Below are positions 1 to 10,811 of a stretch of DNA of 38,421 nt, piece after piece. This DNA is from Diplocarpon mali. Lineage: Eukaryota; Ascomycota; Leotiomycetes; Helotiales; Drepanopezizaceae. The notes under the pieces were generated by a model. The model searched no databases, was not told the DNA's origin, and worked only from the letters and a program-made list of their open reading frames with translations. The stretch covers positions 176,734 to 215,154 of the forward strand of contig JAENRP010000046.1 in NCBI GenBank assembly GCA_024741835.1. Direction: 5' to 3'. The position numbers and the translations under genes were made by a program. The stretch's first letter is position 1; each line of letters starts with the position of its first letter.

Positions 1-23
1 ACTCGCAGGTCGGGCCCGCGAGT
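1..23. repeat. 23-bp quasi-palindrome, copy 1
   Basis: Left arm ACTCGCAGGTC, centre G, right arm GGCCCGCGAGT (11+1+11). Related to copies at 124, 549, 1555 and 7736. It may be truncated or extended beyond the window edge. Confidence 0.7.
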
Positions 24-123
24 GGATTTCAAAGAAATATATAGAGGGAGAGAGGGAAGGGGGGAGGTATAGTAGTAAATGTATAAAATAATAAAAACTC
101 CTTTTTCCTCCTTTAGTGATACG

Positions 124-146
124 ACTCTTAGTCTAGGACCGCGAGT
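124..146. repeat. 23-bp quasi-palindrome, copy 2
   Basis: Left arm ACTCTTAGTCT, centre A, right arm GGACCGCGAGT. The most diverged copy; the changes from the consensus in the left arm are mainly of the C-to-T type. Confidence 0.55.
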
Positions 147-548
147 CAAAAGCTTAAAGTTGTTAAAGCTATTAAATCGCAATTTTAAGGAAAATTCAAA
201 GACAATTTCAAGTAATCCTAAGCATATATGCCCTAACCAACTTAAGAGGCGTCCTTGCTAAAGAAAATTCAAGCTTTGTATAAAATTCGACTGACAATTT
301 AGGAATTCCTTTAATATAGACGTTTATCGAGCCTTTCTAAGGTGGCAACTCGCTTATTCAACTTAAGGGAAGCTGGATTTAGGTATTTAGAGTTCGCGTG
401 CTGGTTTTTGCCTTCTAAAGCCTATTGATTTCCAAACTAAGGGGCGTAATAAGTTTTTTAAAGAAGGCCTTCGATTAAGGTTTCTAAACGTTAGATGTAG
501 AGTTTAGAAAACTAGGCTTTGAGTTCTTTGATTTTTAAGGCAGATTTC

Positions 549-571
549 ACTCCTAGGCCGGGACTGCGAGT
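549..571. repeat. 23-bp quasi-palindrome, copy 3
   Basis: Left arm ACTCCTAGGCC, centre G, right arm GGACTGCGAGT. Same orientation as the copy at 7736 (CCTAGG arm on the left). Confidence 0.7.
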
Positions 572-1171
572 AAAAGGAATTACTACTGGATTTCTCTTTG
601 CCTCCTTTATAACTTCTAAAGCCTTTGAGTGTTCTTAAACCAAGCTCTTAAGGTCTTTAGTATATAAGGGAGTAAGGGCTTTTTCCTATTCTATAGTATT
701 AATAGTTCTCTTACTAAGATCTGATTTCAAAGCAAAGGCCGAGAACTCCTTAAATGAGGCGAAGGTTATAAGGTCTTATTCATCGATCTTAAAATTCTTA
801 ATGATCTTATTGCGGAGGCCAGTGGGTAATCTAAGTAAGAAAAGGCGGCCTCTTTCAACTTCGCTAAGTATTTTCTAGTCGATTAAGGTATTCGACACTT
901 AAGTGAAGGTCCGATAGTAGTTTTTAAGTTCCTTAAGAGTGCGAGTAATAAGAATAAACTCCTTTAGAAAGGCTAGAGTGTTGCGAATCTGCTGTCTATC
1001 AAATTCCTGAAATTCAGCTTTAAGAGCCTTAATAAGTAGTTCCTAGGACTTGCGAAGCTTCCACTTAGGCAGAGATTTGATAATATCTTTACTAGTTTGG
1101 TCGTAGTAGTAGGGAAGTCGATTGATCATTTTATTATATCTAATGCCGAAATTATAATAAGTCTCCTTATA

Positions 1172-1534
1172 TTATTTAAGGAAATTAGTAATATTAGCTC
1201 TAGTGAAATAAGGAGCGCTAGAGGAACTAGGAAGGGGAAAATGATTAGTGATAGCTTTAAAGGCGGCCATTATCGCTTTATTCGTTTCGATAGGAGGGGA
1301 GTCAGGTCGAATACAGGGCCTAAGGTGTTCCGAGGAGTTTTTAGAATCCGAGTCAATCTTAGAGTGACTAGGGCGAGCTTGAAAAGATTCGGGCAAAGGG
1401 TCGGAAGGAGGTTTAAAATTGATATTTTTAGTATTTTCAAGTGTTGATATTAAGAAAGCAGGTGCAGTTGTCGAAGGGGAAGGTGTCGAAGGAGAAGGTG
1501 TAGAAGGGGAAGGTAAAGAACTTGAGTTATACAA
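1172..1534 (-). pseudogene. Gag N-terminal fragment (gypsy-like)
   Basis: A 120-residue open stretch starts with a Ser/Pro/Thr-rich tract of repeated SPSTP units and continues into APYFTRANITNFLK, the kind of sequence that opens the capsid domain of fungal gypsy Gag. After the stop at 1172 the same capsid-like reading continues leftward (for example MINRLPYYYDQTSKDIIKSL), interrupted by stops. It is therefore a broken Gag, not a host gene. A frame on the opposite strand over the same bases is a shadow. Confidence 0.6.
1470..1514. repeat. 15-bp minisatellite, three units, in gag
   Basis: Three tandem 15-bp units of the form GGTGTCGAAGGGGAA, with single-base changes, lie in the Gag N-terminal region. 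On the minus strand they encode the SPSTP repeats. Confidence 0.75.
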
Positions 1535-1554
1535 AATTGCATTTTTAGATTCCT

Positions 1555-1577
1555 ACTCGCAGGCCTGGCCTAGGAGT
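1555..1577. repeat. 23-bp quasi-palindrome, copy 4 (inverted)
   Basis: Left arm ACTCGCAGGCC, centre T, right arm GGCCTAGGAGT. This is the consensus read from the other strand: the CCTAGG-type arm is now on the right. It lies just upstream of the gag start at 1534. Confidence 0.75.
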
Positions 1578-2529
1578 GAAAATCCGGCTTCTATAGAAAG
1601 TTTATTTATACTTTGCTAAGACTTCTTTAGTAGGTACAAAGCAATAAATAAAGGTACTATAATCACTAGCAGTAAGAAAAGGTTTATTAAGTCAAAGACT
1701 AATTTCTAAGATAAAGTTTCTAAAAAAGATTCATCTTAGCTTCTAAGACAATTCCTATTAGTCCTTAGAATAAAGGGGTCTTTAGAGACGATTCCGGGGC
1801 AGTTTTCAAAGTTCTATTAAGTAAAGGCGGTTGAAGTATCTAATTTAGCTTTTTAAGAAAGCTAAGGAGACACTCCCGATTGGAGCTTTCGTTTAGTATT
1901 ATATAAATACTTAAAACTGCTATTATTTGAAGTAGCTATTATAGCTAATTAAACTTCTTTATATTAGAAAGGCTAGGAATCTGATAATTGTACTAATAAG
2001 CTGATAATTCAAGCTTTGTCGGATCAGAGGTAGGAGAGTCGGAATAGGGGCCGAAATAGGAAAATCTAAGGCTGTTGATAGTAGAGAGTGGCAATCGACA
2101 GTTCCAAATAACTAAGTGATTGCAAGGTCGATAATAGAGGAATAACAACTGATAGTTCCAAATAATTAAGTGATTATTATCTTAAGAGGGTTTTTCAAAG
2201 GGTTGATCTCTTATCTGCGAACTAAGAGAATCAAGAGGAGAAGTCGTATAAAGACGAAATCTCAAAGGAATCGTCCTTGCGTAGGTCACTAATATAAGAC
2301 TAGGGGGAGATAATATAAGAATAGGCCTACGTAAAGACTAAAGACAAAGAGGGAGGAAGCACTATAAGCGGGCTCTCCGAAGATAGAACTAGGACAAATC
2401 ACTTATTAGGGGTAGAATAGGTAGTTGGCATTGCGCGCTATCTCTAAGTATAATAGTAGTCCTATATATACCCCTTTCTTAGTCCTCATCTGACTATATG
2501 ACTTATGTCACAAGATCCTCCACTTCCAG

Positions 2530-3160
2530 GTCTCTATATTATTAGAATGTATTTAAGATATTGAGTTTAAGTAATATAAAACTCGCACTTCTTAATATTT
2601 ACTTAAAGGCCAGCCTTTAAGAGTTGTTTTAATACCTTTTCGATATGACCTTAGTGCTCTTTAATATTCTTTAAGTAAATTAAAATATTATCTAAATACG
2701 CTATGTAAAAATTATTTAAGTAATTTAAAAGAATATCATTTATATACTGCTAATAAGTACTAGGTCTATTATAGAGGCCGAATGGGAGAACCTTGTATTT
2801 GTAGGATCTGTACCTTATTCGAAAGGTGGTATATTCCTCTGATTTGGGGTCTATTCGTATCCGATTAAAAGCGGCCCGAATATCCAGTTTTATAAAAATC
2901 TTAGCTTTGGATACTTGCCTTAAAAGCTTGTCTATCCTTAGAATCGGGTAAGCGTCTTTCCGAGTTAGTGCGTTTAGCTTCTGGTAGTCTATATAAAATC
3001 GGAGGCTACTATTAGCCTTCTTTACAAATAGTACTAGCAAAGCAAAGGGGCTAGTACTTATCTTAATAAAGCCTTTATCTAAATTCTTAAGTAAGTACTC
3101 CTTTATAACCTTAAGCTCCTTAGTAGATTGATAGTAGAAAGGCGAATAGGCATTAGGCAA
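2530..3160 (-). pseudogene. Ty3/gypsy reverse transcriptase fragment
   Basis: The open 136-residue stretch 3160-2750 has the standard Ty3/gypsy RT blocks in order: FVKKANSSLRFYIDYQKLNA, KLDIRAAFNRIRI, then TTFRIRYRSYKYKVLPFGL. The reading continues left with YLDNILIYLKNIKEH, where the catalytic Asp-Asp pair is altered to Asp-Asn, and then KKCEFYIT, before being cut at about 2530. This is one of the best-preserved transposon segments, but it has no start, no protease or RNase H in frame, and a damaged catalytic motif, so it is inactive. Confidence 0.9.
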
Positions 3161-4264
3161 AGGCTTTTTTAACTATATCTTATAATTATAGTACTAATAG
3201 GGAGGGAGGGTATCTGTATCCCTTTTTAAGAAAGCTGGTCTTAAAGATTGGTACTATTTTAGGAGTCGATTGTTGATTAGCTTTTCAATATCGGGATTCT
3301 TAGGCTTATATCTTTCCTTTAGAATCCTATCTACTTTATAAATACTGGTTTAAAAGAACTCTATCTCTTTATACTTTATATTATAATAAAAGGCATTAGT
3401 ACTAATTTCGCAAATAGGAATTGCAGCTTTAGGGCATTTGTAAATAAGGTCAGATTGTAATCAATTTGTATTAGACTGTTTTCCTAAATCTAGCTTAGTT
3501 ATAGGTAGGGGCGCTGGCCTAGTAATAGTAATAGGGATCTCGCGCCTAGCTAGAGCTATTAAATTAACGTAGGACTATCTTCTATTGATTTGTTAAGCTT
3601 TATCTATAGCCATTTCTTATTCTTTGCGATTAATATTAGCTTAATAATCGGATCGGATCTGAAGTCCTTTAAAAGGGGGAAGACGAATGATGATTTCCTT
3701 TGCGAATTAAAGAGATAAGGGGTAATATAAAGGCTATAAGAATTGGTTTTCCTTTGGGTTAAGTTTGAGTTAGAATCGGCGTATCCATTTGATTTTAATA
3801 ATAGTATCGCACTGGCTAAGGTTGAGAATAACCTAGGGGCAGTTGTAAATACGCCTTCTATTAATTATTAGGTGAAAGCGCATATAGTATATAGCTTACG
3901 CGCAAACGGTATTTTAAAATCTACAGATAGGAATAAGGGCTAGAAGAGGAAGAATTTTAAAGCCAGTCGCTTTTAAAAGATGTATAAAAAGGGAATGATT
4001 TAAAAATAGGTAACTAAGGGCTCTAATATCTATTAAAGCTAATAATAATACTCTAAGTCCATTTATACTAATAGTATAAGAGGTTAGGAATTGCTTCCCT
4101 CCTATTAAAGAGTTAAGATTTAGCTTTAATAAGTTGCACTTTTGCAGGCCTAAGTAGGAGTCTTTTCCTAGGCCTCTTTATTTTCCTAATCTTCTTCTAT
4201 TTCGACCCTATTCTTAGTTGAGTCTAAAGTCAGATTAGCTTCCTTTGTATCTTTTAAGGTATTG

Positions 4265-4335
4265 ATCTTACTTGCAAAAGGGCACTTAATCTTATAGTAA
4301 CCAGTTTTGCTATAGGTCTAGTAGGTGGCTTGCTT
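4265..4335 (-). pseudogene. Gag zinc-knuckle remnant (gypsy element)
   Basis: Minus-strand translation gives TYSKTGYYKIKCPFASK, recognisable as a CX2CX4HX4C nucleic-acid-binding knuckle in which the second Cys is Ser, the His is Tyr and only the last Cys is left. These are single-transition losses (Cys to Tyr, His to Tyr), as RIP would produce. It marks the end of gag in the element spanning 2513-6105. Confidence 0.55.
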
Positions 4336-5739
4336 AAGGGGTAAAGTAGGAGAACTAGCCTTAGCTAGCGTATCTTAGTGAAAAGGGGTAGTCGGCTTTA
4401 GGACTGGTATCTTAGAAGCTTAGGTGGTACTTCCAGCGCTTAGACCGCGAGCGGTCTTATTAAGGAGCGAACCAGATGTCTTCTAATATAATACTAAGGT
4501 CGCTTTGCTTTTAGTCAAAGGGTTGAGAAGTTGGTTACTTCGGCGTTTAGCATCGAGGGCGTTTAATTAGTTGACTATAATAGTATAGTTCTTCCCTTAA
4601 GAGGCCTTAGCTAAAGCGTAGGCAAATTTAAGCTAAGGGGTAATCTTATTTTATATAAAGAAGAACCACTTAGATCTTAAGACCTCTCCTTAAATTGTAG
4701 TAGATTGGAATCGGGCTTAAAACTAAGGAAAAGTTTCTTTAGAATAACCGGCTTTCCTTATATAAAGGTAGTAGAAAGTAGATTAGAATAGGTCTACCTC
4801 TTAGCTAGTTAAAAAGTAACTATTTAGCAGTTCTACTATTTCTTAATAGTTTCGAAAGGGGTTAGTCTTTAAGAGGTACTAGGGTTCGAGGTACATTCGG
4901 GCTTATCTTATAGTAGATCCTTAAATAAGGGCTCGGCGAGCTTACTTATTTAGGTATAGGTTGGCGTTAACTTGCAATTGGTCTTAAACTAAAGCTAACT
5001 ACTACTTATATATTAAAGAGGTTCTATTATTAAAGGGGGTGATCTTTTCAATTAGCTGAATTTTTAGCTATTTTATATCTATATTAACTTCTAAAGGAGG
5101 CTGAGTCTCGCTTTATTAAGGGTAGGTGGATTCTTGCTTAATAGTTTAATATATGCGCTAAGCCGTTTCTTAGCTTTAATAAGCTAGGGTCTTTAGGCTA
5201 AAGATAGCCTAAGCAATCCTGCTAATCTTGCTTTACAATTATTAATTAGATTGATCTTAGCATTATAAGGATTCCTTTAAACCTAAGACTGTTTCTTATA
5301 AGACGTTTAGGTTTAAAAAGTCTTATTTATCTCAGTTGGCTTAGCTATAGCATTATAGTCTTTTGCCCTTGGCAGTAGAGGAAGGTCCGGCCCTAAGGGC
5401 TAAGGTAAGGGTACTTCCTATAGAAGCTAGTTCTTTAAACGAACTAGGTATATTCTATATTTATTAACTTTTGGCTAATAGGGAATTCATTTTACCGATT
5501 TTGGTTTTAGTAGTAATTTAGTTAAAAAGGGGTTCTATAGAAAAAGGGTTCTAATAGCATAGTGCTCTCCTAACTTCTGCCTATAGCGCTTCTATAAAAG
5601 GAGTGGTTAAGAAAATCCGGCTAATGAAAGCGTTCCTCAATTATACTAGTTAATAAGCTATACTTAAGCTCCTAGTTTATTTAAGAGATCTCTAGGATCC
5701 TGATTCTATCGAAAGTCGAAATAACTGCGAATCGATTTT

Positions 5740-6105
5740 CCGAAAGGGTAGGATATTATTAAAAGCTATCCCTAGTAGAGAAGAACTTCTTCGTTTAATA
5801 TAATAATATAGAACCGCTAAAGTGCAAGATCAAGTATAAGAGTAAGAAGTGATGCAAAAGGCGTATTCTATAGGTCTAATACAAAGGAAATAAAGAAGTT
5901 AGAGAACCCTCCTTAGGGAAGAGCCCTTCTTCCTTATATATATAGTAACTAGGAGCTCTATTGCCCGCTTATGTAATATTATGTAAGAATATCCTTTTGC
6001 ACCTTTAGGGTCGATTTAAGAAAACCTTATATCGAATCGAGATTGCGAAACCTTAGAACGCTATACTCCTAGGTAATTGCACTAAGTGGAGGTGCAGCCG
6101 TTACA
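5740..6105 (-). repeat. Probable 5' LTR of the 2513-6105 gypsy element
   Basis: Starts at 6105 on the minus strand with TGTAACGG and contains an AT-rich TATATATATAAGG stretch, followed by a leader before gag. The start is well placed by the abrupt change from Copia pol. The inner boundary (about 5740) is approximate because the second LTR is not in the window. Confidence 0.45.
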
Positions 6106-6119
6106 ATAAATAGCGATCT

Positions 6120-7660
6120 GCAATTAACTCTAAGTATAATTCCCTCGCTTATAAGAATATATAAGTAGTAGTAAAACGCTTAGAACTCTTTAAAGACGAT
6201 AGAGTACTTAGATTAAGACTCGTCTTTAAAATAAAAAGAGACTAAAATAGGGAAATCTTCTAATAGAAGGTTAGATTTATTATATAAGGCTATATATAAC
6301 GATAAGGTCGAGATTACAATTAGATATTTACTAAAGTATGCAAATCTGCGGTTTAGAAGATCGCAATTGCTTTTATAGCACTATATAACTTCGAGCTAGA
6401 TTAGTTCGATATTAAAATAGCTTTCCTTAATTTAAAAGCTGACTCTAACATCTATATTAAATTACCTCTTAAATATACTTAAGATAAGGTCGTTCTTTTA
6501 CCTTAAGACTACTATCTTAAGCTTCTTAAGGCCTTATATAGCTTAAAGCAATCTCTACAACTATAGTAAGAAAAGCTACGGTCTGAGCTATAAAAGCTCG
6601 ATTTTCAACCTTTTAATACTAACAATTGCATATATATTAACTGCGCCTCTTAGATTCTTATTATCACTTACATTAACGACTTCCTTATAGTAGTAAAGAA
6701 GGGTAATATATATAATAAGTTTAAGAGAGATCTTTACAACCTCTTTAAAATTATAAGTAGCGAACTAGCTAACTACTTCTTAGGAGTATATATAGTTAGA
6801 GATCGATAAAACAGAACGATCTCGCTTTATTAAGACGCCTACGTTGATAAGGTTCTTAAACGTTTTCATATAACTAATTGTAAGAGCATACTAACGCCTT
6901 TTGCTAGTAGCTATAAAGTCCATATGGTCAAATTTGAAGGTCAAGCCACTCTATAGGAAGTAAAGCTATACTAGGAGATCTATAGTTCTTTATAGTACCT
7001 TGCGCACTATATGCGTTAGGATATACTATACTACTGCTCTATTCTTAGCAAATTCCTTACTAACCCTTTGTTATAATATATAGTAGCTTTAAAACGAGTT
7101 TTATAATACTTATAAGGAACGCGATTCTATTATACTACCTTTAGAAGTAAGATAACTAACTTAGAGCTTTAGAAATTGCATAGCTATTGCGATTCTAACT
7201 AGGCAGGTAATAGAGGAAGTAGAGCCTCTTATTCTGAGGCCGTCTTCTTCCTTACTAATAGGGTAATTACCGCCTCCTTTAAGCGATAAACTATTATCGC
7301 TCTCTTATCTATAGAGGTAGAGTATATTGCTATATATAAATTCGTATAAAAGGCCTTTTAAATACGCTAAGTACTTAAGGAAATGGGCTACGCTAGCGAC
7401 GATGCTACTAAAGTCGAGATGATCTGCGACAACTAAAGAGCCCTTTATCTTATTAAGAATCCCGAATATTATTAGAGAACGAAGCATATCGATATTAAGT
7501 TCTATTATATTCGGCAAGAGCTTCGGAAAGGCCATTTGGACCTTTAGTATACAAATACTAAAGACAACGCTGCCGATGGACTTACTAAGAGCTTAAATAG
7601 CTCTAACTACGCCGCCTTTATCAAATTATTAAATATAAAGGTTCTGCACCTCAATTAAAG
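6120..7660 (+). pseudogene. Copia reverse transcriptase-RNase H pseudogene
   Basis: Recognisable in order are LRLVFKIKRD (about 6204-6240), DIKIAFLNLKADSNIYIKLP (about 6405-6465), ITYINDFLIVVKKG near 6664 (the first Asp of the catalytic pair reads Asn), and, in RNase H, ALLSIEVEYIAIY (about 7299) and RTKHIDIKFYYIRQELRKG (about 7475-7530). The frame ends after a DNAADGLTKSL-like block at about 7565-7600. At least a dozen in-frame stops, mostly where Gln or Trp is expected, show the copy is dead. A minus-strand open stretch at 7305-7535 is a shadow. Confidence 0.88.
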
Positions 7661-7735
7661 GGTGATTTTTTTTTGCACTTCTATTATAGGGTGATTTTTT
7701 TTTTTTTACACTTCTATTAAAGGGTGATTTTTTTT
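7646..7735 (+). repeat. Three tandem GGGTGATTT repeats at the Copia 3' end
   Basis: Three units of about 29-33 bp, each of the form GCACTTCTATTAAAGGGTGA followed by a T-run of 8-13, directly follow the Copia pol stop. Each purine-rich AAAGGGTGA resembles a polypurine tract. Looser copies (AAGGGGTGGATTT at about 7774, AAAGGTTGATTTTTT at about 7838) follow. Confidence 0.75.
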
Positions 7736-7758
7736 ACTCCTAGGCCAGGCCCGCGAGT
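7736..7758. repeat. 23-bp quasi-palindrome, copy 5
   Basis: Left arm ACTCCTAGGCC, centre A, right arm GGCCCGCGAGT, immediately after the tandem GGGTGATTT repeats at the Copia 3' end. A perfect 14-bp palindrome (CTACTCTAGAGTAG, 7788-7801) follows 30 bp later. Confidence 0.75.
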
Positions 7759-7961
7759 TGATTTTGACTTACTAAGGGGTGGATTTCCTACTCTAGAGTA
7801 GAGCGCGCTAGCAAACTCTACTCTATTTCCTATATCTAAAGGTTGATTTTTTATACGAAACTGTAGACTATAATAAGAGTTATAATATCATATGTATTAC
7901 TAGCAAGTACCTTTAAAGGTCTCCCTAAAGGGGTATATTATAGGAATGCCTATTATATATT

Positions 7962-8210
7962 TGTTATATGATCTATCATATAACACATCATATATATAAT
8001 ATATCATATGACTTGCCATATGACTTAGTGGCAGCCCTTATTAAATAGCTTGTAGTTAGAGAGCTCTTATAAATCAAGACATAAGACACCTAACATCGTC
8101 GTTTGCACCTCATACTTCTTCGTGCCCTCTTCTAGTTTACTATCAAGTTCACTATCAGAGAACCTCATTACTATACTTAATAACGCTCCCTACTGCAGTA
8201 GATGTTCTTG
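7962..8210 (+). repeat. Probable Copia LTR
   Basis: Begins TGTTATATGATC and contains short CATATGAC/CATATGACTT repeats, typical of fungal Copia LTR starts, followed by less AT-rich sequence. No second LTR is in the window to confirm the limits, so both ends are estimates. Confidence 0.4.
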
Positions 8211-10811
8211 AGTGTTAAATTTGCTTAAGACTTGTATTGACTAGCAGAGAAGCTGACAGGTCACTTTGTGGCGAGTAGAATGACTAAATAATCAAGTTAT
8301 TTCACAAACAGGCGAAGTTAACAAAAAAAAACCTGAGCGCTGTTCACAGTTTGAGGCAACAAGAAGGAAAGATTGAATTTAGACTATCACTGGAAACAGA
8401 TTTCTTAGGCTTCTTGGAATGTTTTTGCCAAAGAAGGAATACCATATTGAATGGAGAAATATGTCTTATAATGGCTTATAAAAACCTGAGGATATAGCGC
8501 TAGAAGTCTTGTTTACTTCTAATGACACTCTCTTGCATTCTTAAAGCCGTTTCCAGCGAGGGGCTTTTTCTATCTATCCTGAGCCATATCCATTTAAACC
8601 TTTATCAGAGGACATGTAAAAAGACCAATTGGAACTCCCAATTTTACTCTTATCGCTTACTAACTATTCATTTCACTACCTTGACTAGCATTTTTAGAAA
8701 TAATAGAACAGATGACCATCGCCGATTAGACCTTCAGACAAAGAGCACATTGAAAGTCAACATTTAAGAGATTGCCTATGAAGTGCTCTCTTGCAGTTTT
8801 CACATTTGTGTGCCAGGTATAATATTAAAGTACTAGGCTGGGCTTCTCTTGAATTTATGGATCCGAGGCTTCTCCTAAGGTGACTGCGGAGCTAGGGCAT
8901 ACATAGTGGCCCAAATTTTAACATGGATATTTTGATGCTGTAAATCATAGCGACAAAGTTTTGAATGACAAATGCGATTTCAATAGCTTTGACAGTTGAC
9001 CACAGCAAGATTTATTTGAGGCCAAAGAGAATACCGCTGTACATAAAAGCATCAACTTGCTACATTGTTAAATTTCAGGCAATCTGTAACTTTGAGGTAA
9101 TTCATAATAGTCCAAATGTACATTCAGAGTCGGATAAACAAATCTAATATGCTCTGAACATTTTTTTCTCACTATGCACCTCAGAGATTTAATTCAGACT
9201 CTTTCCAGGAAGGAATCATCGAATCAAAGAGTACTTATTAAGATTGCGTTAATGCTGCGAACTAAGTTATTAGACTTGAGCAAGGTAGCCTTACATAGCA
9301 TAGATCACTCAACGAAAATATTACAGAAATAAATTAATTGAATTGTCAGATTAGACATCTCCTTGGGTAAATTGCAAGGTAAGGCTAAAAACGCCATGTA
9401 GGATGAATAAAGCTTTCCAGATCACGAAGCGAAAGCAGGTTAAGCGAATGAAAACAATCGAGCCTGGTATCGAACAAACGAACAGAAGCAACACAAGTAC
9501 AAATTACTTCCAAGGTATATTAAGAAGAAGAAATACGTCTGAAGCGTCCGGCTAGGAGAGTTGAATTATGTATATATATCGCCTATCAACATGGAAGATG
9601 GGAAATGTATATATCACGTGATGTATTGGTTATCATCCAGATATTAACTCTTTCTCGCTTTGATAAATCTACCCAGCATGGTAGCTAGGCTGGTGGTATT
9701 TGGAAGGGGCTACTGATTGGGTGAGACTCCAAGCTCTAAGAATAAATCACAGCCTCACACGATTCCATCAGCTCATGAGCAAGCCTATGCAGTCTCGGGA
9801 AAAATTCTCAACATTACCACCGCTACGCTTCATACGACAACCCGCACACAGTCAACGATCCCCCATATTTTAAATAGCTATCATACCCTGATATTGAAAT
9901 ACAAGCCACAGCCCGAAAATATGGACATACAGGGAGCATTCTAAGCTGGTTATCAGGCAGGGCCCTGTTTTCTGATATTTTTCAAACGTTTAAGGTGTAC
10001 TCGAGTTTTGAAATCAATTGCAGAAGCTGGCTTTGAGGTATTTTATTCCTCAAAGGCGTCTTATTATGTTCTTGGAATAGAATTCAGGAAATCACCATAG
10101 AATCTAGAGTCCCACCTGAGTTACTCTTTTGGTGGGGGTGTAAATTGTCCGACTACCTGATTTGCGGATCGCCGTTATGATTGTCATGCAATAGATCTCA
10201 GGAAATTGGACTCTGAGAATCTCTGGATATCAGATAGTACCACGCGGCATCTGAAGCGGCGGTGTTATCTTCCCCCTGATACTTCAAAGGATACCAAAAT
10301 GGAGAGACTCAACAAGTTAAACAACTTGAAGATCTCACTCTATTTCTTCTTCAAAAAATTTTCTCAAACAGTTCTCGAGAAAGAATTCAGCGAAACAGTC
10401 GACGACTCTGCACATCAATCAAAAACTTGTTCCTCGCCATTTCCATCCTTTTCACGAGGAGAATTGCTGTATAAAAGAAGATATTCTGATGTAGTACCTG
10501 TCGCTGATTGAAACGACCTATCTTCGGGATTGGTTTTGGTACAGACTGACAGGTTTGAGACATTTTTCCAAATCGCCATCGGCTATGATTGTCACCCCAC
10601 CTTAGGTCGGCCCTATACTCGGACAAGTTTCCTATCATGGTCCGCCCGTGATACAGCTTTGCGATACAGCTATCTCTACTGTTATCTCTTACTCTTCATG
10701 GGCAGCATGATTGTCAGCTTGGCATCTTTCGACAATTCAATAAGATTCTGGCTTGCCTCAGACGTCTCTCAATCAAGCTCCAGTTTCAGGATCGGCTGCC
10801 TTTGCGAGACT
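8211..10811. other. Intergenic region, left end of the gene island
   Basis: Ordinary composition with no recognisable gene on either strand. Open stretches of 60-101 codons occur but have no conserved motifs, plausible splice structure or family resemblance. The right end (about 10,650-10,811) must contain the MFS promoter. A 13-bp sequence at 9552 recurs at 12659. Confidence 0.6.
9552..9564 (+). repeat. Direct repeat flanking the first MFS gene, left copy
   Basis: CTAGGAGAGTTGA, identical to 12659-12671, with further partial similarity in the seven preceding bases (CGTCCGG versus GGTTCGT). Confidence 0.45.

Larger units (their letters stand above)
1..2512 (-). mobile_element. Ty3/gypsy-like LTR retrotransposon, 5' part, RIP-degraded
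   Basis: The minus strand carries a gag-like reading frame starting near 1534 and running left out of the window, broken by stops. A probable 5' LTR begins at 2512 on the minus strand with TGTGACATAAG. That LTR start abuts, without a gap, a gypsy pol frame that stops being readable at the same place, so this element appears inserted into its right-hand neighbour (2513-6105). The LTR's inner end was not determined. Pol is not in the window. The AT bias and stop density fit RIP; that is an inference, because I counted nothing genome-wide. Confidence 0.7.
2513..6105 (-). mobile_element. Ty3/gypsy LTR retrotransposon, 3'-interrupted, RIP-degraded
   Basis: The minus strand reads 5' LTR (starting TGTAACGGCTGCACC at 6105), then gag, then a Gag zinc-knuckle remnant near 4330-4270, then a Ty3/gypsy reverse transcriptase ending about 2530, where the element downstream cuts in. 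RNase H, integrase and the 3' LTR would lie left of the window. Every domain carries stops. The LTR lies directly against Copia pol sequence on its right, so this element probably inserted into that Copia copy. Confidence 0.75.
6106..8210 (+). mobile_element. Ty1/Copia retrotransposon, 3' part, RIP-degraded
   Basis: Plus-strand pol from the beginning of the reverse transcriptase to the end of RNase H, then a 3' untranslated part with tandem GGGTGATTT repeats and a probable LTR from about 7962. The 5' half (gag, protease, integrase) is absent because a gypsy element interrupts it at 6106; it may lie left of the window. The right border, where AT-rich sequence gives way to ordinary sequence, is approximate (8,150-8,250). 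Confidence 0.75.

Noticed and set aside
1097..1447. 116-residue plus-strand open frame
   Set aside because: It is the shadow of the minus-strand gag remnant over the same bases.
8522..8767. 81-residue plus-strand open frame
   Set aside because: No motif, no promoter or intron structure, and a length expected by chance in this composition.
9717..9944. 75-residue Thr/Pro-rich plus-strand frame
   Set aside because: No ATG at its start, no family resemblance; it looks like random intergenic sequence.
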